Source: Flavobacterium degerlachei
Lineage (GTDB): Bacteria > Bacteroidota > Bacteroidia > Flavobacteriales > Flavobacteriaceae
Assembly (NCBI RefSeq): GCF_900106645.1
Contig: NZ_FNMV01000007.1
Span: 1 to 64,000, forward strand
Length of the DNA stretch: 64,000 nucleotides
Direction of reading: 5' to 3'
Part shown: positions 59,601 to 64,000 of the stretch, in pieces
Layout: each line of letters opens with the position of its first letter
Position numbering within the stretch: the stretch's first letter is position 1
The notes under the pieces: generated by a model
What the model was told of the DNA's origin: nothing
The model's database searches: none
Seen by the model: the letters and a program-made list of their open reading frames with translations, nothing else
Position numbers and translations under genes: made by a program

Positions 59601-59858
59601 ATGCACATGTTCAACCCCTTTGATATTTGAGATGATTTTCTCTAGCGGTTTTGCCACACGGCTTTCTACCTCAGTAGGGCTCGCTCCTGGATAACCCACC
59701 ATGACGTCAGCCATCGGAACATTAATTTGTGGCTCTTCTTCTCTTGGAATAAGAAAAGAACTATACACACCAATGATCATCAAACCGATCATCATCAAAA
59801 TAGTTAGTTTTGAATTGATGAAAAAATTGGCAATTTTACCTGAAATTCCTTCTTGCAT
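56667..59858 (-). CDS. RND efflux transporter permease (AcrB/CzcA-type)
   Basis: 1063 aa, with twelve expected membrane helices and two large periplasmic loops. N-terminal LIPREEEPQINVP and VGIVVDDSIIIAEN in the TM4 region with the proton-relay aspartates are typical of RND pumps. It exports drugs or metals across both membranes with the adaptor and TolC-like proteins encoded upstream. The substrate cannot be deduced; heavy-metal and HAE-type pumps both use this layout. Confidence 0.93.
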   Translation of the reverse strand: MQEGISGKIANFFINSKLTILMMIGLMIIGVYSSFLIPREEEPQINVPMADVMVGYPGASPTEVESRVAKPLEKIISNIKGVEHVHTMAMNGQAMLIVQFYVGQDVERSYVKLYDELAKHEDMFPKGVYKPMVKTRSIDDVPMLGITLWSDKMDDFQLRQIAEEVTSEVEKVKDVAITKEIGGRSRVLKVILDKDKMAENNIDPMGIMQMIQANNSSSQSGSFVNNDEEYLITTGKFLTSADDVENLVVGINKNMPVYLKQVATVQDGPSTAKSYVSFGYSKSNEKYKDAKSEYPAVTISVGKVKGADAMKISEKIIDKVNHLKTTMIPNDVHVEVTRNYGETASDKVGELLLHLGIAILAVTFLVMLAMGWRGGLVVFFSVPLTFALTLFSYYMLDYTLNRITLFALVFVVGIVVDDSIIIAENMHRHFKMKRLPFKQAAIYAINEVGNPTILATFTVIAAILPMAFVSGMMGPYMSPMPIGASIAMILSLFVALTVTPYLGYHLLQEKDTQEHKEQEGLETSFIYRMYSKLERPLLESSMKRRVLVGVTVLLLFGSVGMFFTKSVLVKMLPFDNKNEFQVVIDMPEGATLERTSAVTKEIAQYLTTIPEVVDYQNYIGTSAPITFNGLVRHYDLRGGSNMADIQVNLLHKEDRKLQSHDIAKNVRPQIQKIAKKYGANVKIIEVPPGPPVLSTLVAEVYGPNYKDQIKVAQQVKDILHKTEGIVDIDWTVEDNQTEYKLEVDKEKAMLNGIAPQQIVGNLTYLLKEYPVSNLYAENSNDNVGIVLSLDDKDKTSLQDIQNLKIKGSQGNMIPVSDLVKVKTDTLQKTIYRKDQKRVVYVTADMAGALESPVYAILGMTEKLDKMNIPKGYKVNELYMDQPTDESDFTVKWDGEWQITLEVFRDLGVAFLVAIVIIYMLIVGWFQNFKTPMVMMLAIPLSLIGIVFGHWLLGAYFTATSFIGMIALAGVMVRNSVLLIDFIEIRLNDGVQLKQAIIEAGAVRTSPILLTTGAVVIGASIILFDPLFQGLAISLVFGAIVSTILTLIVVPLIYYVTERKKWEK

Positions 59859-59880
59859 AATATTTTATTTATTTGGGCGT

Positions 59881-59896
59881 GTTCGCCGCGGCGAAC
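59881..59896. repeat. GC-rich palindrome GTTCGCCGCGGCGAAC
   Basis: A 16-bp perfect palindrome in the 212-bp gap between adaptor and pump genes (59859-60070), sharing its core with 94-105. A second small hairpin CCGCTAAAAAGCGG lies at about 59936-59949. The gap holds no gene. Confidence 0.65.
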
Positions 59897-60070
59897 GGGC
59901 TATTCGTTTCAATCTTTTTCTTGTTCTCGATACTTCCGCTAAAAAGCGGAAACTCGAACTGACGAAAAAGGATTTTCACTTCTATCCCTCACGCAGAATT
60001 AAGGACTATTTTTTTATTCATTTTCAGTTTAGGTGTTCTGATTTTTGAACTTTTAAACTTTAAACTTTTT

Positions 60071-61150
60071 TTACTGAATACTAACTTTCGCTCCGTTGAA
60101 CAATTTACCTTCAGCAGAGATAATATAGTTTTCATCAGCTGATAATCCAGACAATACTTCCACTTGGTCGCCATAAGTTTTTCCAGTACGCAACCATCTT
60201 AAGATCGCTACATTTTCATTTCCTATCGTGTATATTCCAGTAAGTTGACCTTGTCTTAGTAGGGCACTTTCTGGAACTAAAATCACATTACTTTTGGAAG
60301 TATTCGATTTGTTTTCAACAGGAAACTGCACATTAACAAACATTCCTGACAAGACTGAACTGTCCGTTTTATCTAAATTTATTTTTACCAGATATTGTCC
60401 ACCTGTGTTTTTTGCAGATAGACTCACTTCACTTACTTTACCCGTCAATTTTTCATTAGATGATTTTACTAAAATGCTAACAGGCATTCCCTTTTTTATA
60501 CTAGTAATATCAGTTTCAGAAACCATGGCGCTTACCTCTAATTTAGATGCACCTTCAATACTTACTAATGGCATTCCTGGGTTTGCCATATCACCTTCTT
60601 TTACAAAAGTATTAGTCACAACACCAGAGAATGGAGCCGTAATATTAGAATAATTGAATTGTGCCAAAACTTCATTTCGCATTTGTTTTGCCCCTTCAAG
60701 TCCCGCTTTGGCCATTTCATAACGAGCAGTCATATCATCTAATTCTTTTTGTGAAGCACTTTGCTGTTTGAATAAGTTCGTAAAGCGATCGTAATCTTTT
60801 TTAGCACTATTGTATCCCGCAGTTGCTTGAAGAATATTAGCATCTGCCTGTGCTTTTTTTGCTTGTAAATCAGAGTTGTTGATACTTACCAATGTCTGTC
60901 CTGCACGTACTTTTTGTCCTATCTGAACATATACTTTAGTTACATATCCCATCATTCTAGTACTCAAATCGGCACTGTTTTCGGCTTCGATTTTTCCGCT
61001 AGCGCTTACATAGGGGCTATTGTCATTTTCAGAAACGCCACTTACTTTAACGGCAATTGCAGGAGATTGAGCAACCGCTTCTTTTTTCTCTCCATTACAG
61101 GATGTTAAAATAAAAAGTGAAATTGAAATTAGTGTTATTATTTTTTTCAT
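60071..61150 (-). CDS. RND efflux periplasmic adaptor (MFP) lipoprotein
   Basis: 359 aa with a lipoprotein signal peptide (ILTSCNG, lipid-anchored C18). The membrane-fusion layout is clear: GYVTKVYVQIGQKVRAGQTL lipoyl half, an alpha hairpin (about 95-160), and APFSGVVTNTFVKEGDMANPG for the second lipoyl half, then beta-barrel domains. It bridges the pump and the outer-membrane channel. Second gene of the efflux operon. Confidence 0.93.
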   Translation of the reverse strand: MKKIITLISISLFILTSCNGEKKEAVAQSPAIAVKVSGVSENDNSPYVSASGKIEAENSADLSTRMMGYVTKVYVQIGQKVRAGQTLVSINNSDLQAKKAQADANILQATAGYNSAKKDYDRFTNLFKQQSASQKELDDMTARYEMAKAGLEGAKQMRNEVLAQFNYSNITAPFSGVVTNTFVKEGDMANPGMPLVSIEGASKLEVSAMVSETDITSIKKGMPVSILVKSSNEKLTGKVSEVSLSAKNTGGQYLVKINLDKTDSSVLSGMFVNVQFPVENKSNTSKSNVILVPESALLRQGQLTGIYTIGNENVAILRWLRTGKTYGDQVEVLSGLSADENYIISAEGKLFNGAKVSIQ

Positions 61151-61226
61151 GGTTTTTCGTTTGATTATTTTTGTCTTTATTAGATGCTCTTTGATCTATA
61201 TTCTTTACTCTATCTTCTTAATTATA

Positions 61227-62540
61227 TTACTTCGTTAAGAATTGTAGGTACTGTTGTGTATAATTGTATTCAAAAACAGCTTGTAAGTATTCCAATTCTT
61301 TTTTGAACATTTGAGTTTCAGCTTGTAATAAGTCTGTTGTTTTTTCTAAACCTTGTGTAAAACGATTGCTTCTAATTCTGTATGCTTCCTGTGATTGTTC
61401 CAAATCCAACTTAGAAAGATTGACCTTATTCTCAGCATCTTTTATTTGACGAGTAGTTTTGTTTAGTTCCAGTTGGCTTTTCGCTTTGTATTGTTGAGTT
61501 TCAATTTCTGCTTTTTGAAAATCAGCTTTTGCTTTTTCCATTTTTCCAATCGATTTATAACCGTCAAATACATTCCATGACAATTGTGCCCCTACAGTAT
61601 ATCCTTTTGCTTTTGTTCCAAAAAGGCTGTCGTCATATAATTCATAACTTCCAAAAGCATTCAATCTAGGTAAGAAATTCATCTTACTAGAAAGAAACAT
61701 TTTTTGATACGCTTCCGTTGATAGATCCATTGCCTGAATATCTTTTCTGTTTTCGGAAAGATTTGTGTCAATATTTTGAATTGCAATTGTATTTTCTAAT
61801 GCTTCAGTTGGTTTGTATACCTTGTCTCCAAGATCTTCATTCAATAAAAAAGCCAAATAATCAGATGCATTTTGAACATTACTAATAGCGTATTGCAATT
61901 GGTTTTTAATTTCGTTTACACGAACCTGCACCGAAAGCAAATCTGTTTTTTGAAGAATTCCTTGTTTAAAATAATTTTCAATTAATTTCAAATTGGCATC
62001 TGCAGTTGTATTTGCTTTCTCTAAAACAGCCACTGCTTTATAAGCCAATTGCAATTCCATAAAAGATTTATTGACCTCCAGTTCCAGATACTCCTTGGTA
62101 CGTTCTGTCTGCAGTTGAAACGCATTCATTTTTGCTTTAGCAGCTTGTCTTCCGTAGATTCCATCTACATTAATTAAAGGCTGCAAAACCTCAATTTTAG
62201 TAGCGTAATTTTGTATGCGATTTGGATTGTTAAGTAAATTAGGGTCAAAATCAGAAGCCGTTAGAATCTCTTGATTTAGTTTAGATCCAAAAGCCATTAA
62301 AGGATTTGTAGTAGAAATAGCTGTATGCGAGGCAGTTATATTGGGTAAGAAAACAGCATTGGATTGTCTGTAATCCGCCTGTGCGGATTTAAATTCTTGG
62401 TTGGCAATTTTAATTTGTAAATTTTTGTCCGATACTTTTTGCAAAAGTTCACTCTTGGAAATAGCCAAAGTATCCTGACTATAGCTAATAGCCGAAATAG
62501 AAATTGTTCCTAATAATACTATTAAATTTATTTTCTTCAT
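61227..62540 (-). CDS. TolC family outer membrane efflux protein
   Basis: 437 aa with a signal peptide (MKKINLIVLLGTISISAISYS) and the TolC repeat layout: long coiled-coil helices with LELEVNKSFMELQLAYKAV and QAYRIRSNRFTQGLEKTTDLL. It forms the outer-membrane channel. First gene of the efflux operon; a -7-like element lies upstream. Confidence 0.92.
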   Translation of the reverse strand: MKKINLIVLLGTISISAISYSQDTLAISKSELLQKVSDKNLQIKIANQEFKSAQADYRQSNAVFLPNITASHTAISTTNPLMAFGSKLNQEILTASDFDPNLLNNPNRIQNYATKIEVLQPLINVDGIYGRQAAKAKMNAFQLQTERTKEYLELEVNKSFMELQLAYKAVAVLEKANTTADANLKLIENYFKQGILQKTDLLSVQVRVNEIKNQLQYAISNVQNASDYLAFLLNEDLGDKVYKPTEALENTIAIQNIDTNLSENRKDIQAMDLSTEAYQKMFLSSKMNFLPRLNAFGSYELYDDSLFGTKAKGYTVGAQLSWNVFDGYKSIGKMEKAKADFQKAEIETQQYKAKSQLELNKTTRQIKDAENKVNLSKLDLEQSQEAYRIRSNRFTQGLEKTTDLLQAETQMFKKELEYLQAVFEYNYTQQYLQFLTK

Positions 62541-62563
62541 AATTTTTATTTCTAATTATTGGA

Positions 62564-62571
62564 CAAAGATA
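62564..62571 (-). promoter_or_regulatory. Candidate -7 element TATCTTTG of the efflux operon
   Basis: TAnnTTTG on the minus strand, 23 bp upstream of the TolC-like gene start. The -33 element is not clear. The rest of the 408-bp gap 62541-62948 shows no gene or strong structure. Confidence 0.5.
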
Positions 62572-62948
62572 AATTGGCAATAAGCCATACACAGTAACAA
62601 ATGTCACACTTGGGCTACAAATGGTAATTGCTATGAATGATTTTGTTTAAAATGCTTGAAGTTAATTAGTAAAGGGGGGGATTTAAATTTGGAATAAGTT
62701 TTTATTTTCACTTTGGGTACGACAATGTGTGATAACAACAATTTTTTATACCCTAAAATTTATTTTAAAATAGTGTTAAAATTGTTTGATTTGGTTATAG
62801 TTTGTCGCTTTGTAGAAATTACAATTAGTTGAGCCCATTTGAATCCTTAGGTATCAAATGAGCTTATAAGATATGACTAGTATTTTGTAGCTAATGCTAT
62901 TATTAAGACTTTTTGTATGCTTGCTACCATAAATTTGGAGTAAAAATT

Positions 62949-63839
62949 TTATTTATTACTACTGGATTTTGAAGTATTAAACCAATAGCTAATGCCAGCA
63001 GAAAAATAGAAAACTTCCTTAAGATCTTCTTTTATTACGGCATCCTCAGTTGTAATAGTAGCGCTGCTTTGAGGGAATGCTAGGTGTGGAGTAAATGAAA
63101 AAATAAATGAGTTGTAATAGTAATTGATAGGTAAGCTGAACTCTATATCTAATAATTTGAATTCATCGACTTCATTAATTCCTACAACGGTGGTACCTAT
63201 TAGTTGGTCTTGTCCGTTACCATTTCCCTTCCTGTTTCCTACACGATTGTATTTGTAGTATTCCTGATAGAAATATTGAGAACCTGCATAAATATTAAAA
63301 GTGGGTTTTATTTCTAGACTTTTGTCGGTAGTATATAATGATTTAGCAAGTTGTCCTCCTAGGAAAAAGTCGGTATTACTGTTTTTACTAAAATAACTAC
63401 TTGCAGTTAATGAGGCTTCAAAAATATCTAAATCATAACTTAGAATTGCTGAGATATCTGCTTCAATTTCAGATTGAATGCTGTAACTATTATCATTAAA
63501 AAAATATTTAGTTCCAGAAAGAGCACCACTTAACTTATTAGACTTAAAATGGTATCCTGCCGTTAGTAAAAAGAGATCTACTCTGTTATCATTTGACTTA
63601 GTAAGATAGGATAAAGAGGCATCTGCAAAAAAACCTGAAGCATCATAATATCCTATGGAAGGAACGATATAAGGAGCCGTAATTGAATCACGTCGTCCCA
63701 TAAATACAGCATCATTTTGAAAACTAATGTCGGTTAATATATAGGATTTTGCCTTGTCTACTTTTTTATTATCTTGTGCTATCAAGTAGATAGGTAAACA
63801 AAAAAATAATAGGATTAATAATTGACTGTGATTTTTCAT
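62949..63839 (-). CDS. Outer-membrane-type protein of unknown function
   Basis: 296 aa with a signal peptide (MKNHSQLLILLFFCLPIYLIA). Alternating aromatic/polar strands such as YIVPSIGYYDASGFFADASLSY and a C-terminal phenylalanine/tryptophan-rich end (FYFSAGISYWFN) suggest a beta barrel. It is transcribed on the minus strand before the efflux operon. No family recognised. Confidence 0.65.
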   Translation of the reverse strand: MKNHSQLLILLFFCLPIYLIAQDNKKVDKAKSYILTDISFQNDAVFMGRRDSITAPYIVPSIGYYDASGFFADASLSYLTKSNDNRVDLFLLTAGYHFKSNKLSGALSGTKYFFNDNSYSIQSEIEADISAILSYDLDIFEASLTASSYFSKNSNTDFFLGGQLAKSLYTTDKSLEIKPTFNIYAGSQYFYQEYYKYNRVGNRKGNGNGQDQLIGTTVVGINEVDEFKLLDIEFSLPINYYYNSFIFSFTPHLAFPQSSATITTEDAVIKEDLKEVFYFSAGISYWFNTSKSSSNK

Positions 63840-63914
63840 TTTGAATAAATTTAGACATTAGAACTAAAGGAGTTTTAGCATTAAAAACTCCTTTATATCT
63901 AATTAAATTAATAG

Positions 63915-64000
63915 CTATTTTCCTCTTGCTTTTCCTTGAACCTTATTCATTTTTTGCATCGAAGGTTTATTCTGAATTTTGTTCATATTCATGTTCTTTT
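63915..64000 (-). CDS. Partial gene at the window edge (basic small protein)
   Basis: The reading frame on the minus strand ends ...MNKIQNKPSMQKMNKVQGKA RGK at a TAG (63915-63917) and continues past the window edge. It is lysine- and methionine-rich. Only the C-terminus is visible; function unknown. Confidence 0.4.
   Translation of the reverse strand, partial: KNMNMNKIQNKPSMQKMNKVQGKARGK

Noticed and set aside
1..64000. CRISPR array
   Set aside because: No set of regularly spaced direct repeats with unique spacers and no cas-like gene was seen; the repeats found are palindromes or short tandems.

Overview
The window looks like the chromosome of a Flavobacterium-type bacterium (Bacteroidota, Flavobacteriaceae). 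It is AT-rich, promoter-like sequences follow the Bacteroidota pattern (TTG, about 20 bases, TAnnTTTG), and host genes include families common in this group (DUF4494, YceI, an AguA/AguB pair, SusD-free small membrane proteins). A 36.4-kb Mu-like transposable prophage sits between two stretches of ordinary host DNA.

Left host part (1-19503). An aguB-aguA pair degrades agmatine. After several small host genes comes a complete tryptophan operon on the minus strand, trpE-trpG-trpD-trpC-trpF-trpB-(gamma-glutamylcyclotransferase-like gene)-trpA. It is preceded by a classic attenuator: a tiny leader peptide with three consecutive Trp codons and a strong terminator hairpin. Three of its intergenic gaps carry pairs of inverted GC-rich repeats, some of which run into the ends of trpD and trpG. 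Further on are two similar MarR-regulator/nitroreductase modules. One has a pair of operator palindromes lying exactly on its promoter elements.

Prophage (19504-55945). Both ends carry matching inverted repeats (AACCAAAAGTAYATAAA), each starting 12 bp from the end, and a candidate 4-bp target duplication TGGA. In order: a left end with transposase-site repeats; a divergent repressor and a small early regulator; a MuA-like DDE transposase and MuB-like ATPase; about 20 small early or accessory genes including a DUF3164 protein; a truncated tRNA-Cys-like sequence; and a secreted-protein gene. A minus-strand packaging/head block follows (small and large terminase, Mu gp29-type portal, MuF-type head protein, gpG-like, gp36- and gp37-like). 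A plus-strand block then encodes protease/scaffold, capsid, lysis proteins, contractile-tail sheath and tube, a frameshifted tail chaperone, tape measure, baseplate, fibres and an adenine methyltransferase. It is therefore a Mu-like myovirus with its late genes in two divergent blocks, and most genes look intact.

Right host part (55946-64000). Minus strand: a DUF2892 membrane protein, a small ferredoxin-like protein, and a tripartite RND efflux system (TolC-like protein, adaptor, 1063-aa pump) transcribed from about 62.55 kb, then an outer-membrane-type protein and the end of a small gene cut by the window edge.

The observations most worth following are these. (1) The MuF head protein carries a C-terminal HEFGH zincin domain, with a small acidic gene on the opposite strand, driven by its own promoter, at its 3' end; this fits a phage toxin/immunity pair. 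(2) Bases 54795-54929 hold three perfect interlocked complementary arms that predict a pseudoknotted RNA. (3) There is a phage tRNA-Cys-like element lacking half its anticodon arm. (4) There is a trp attenuator. (5) The tail chaperone appears to use a -1 frameshift. (6) A lipoprotein next to the endolysin has the layout of a unimolecular spanin.
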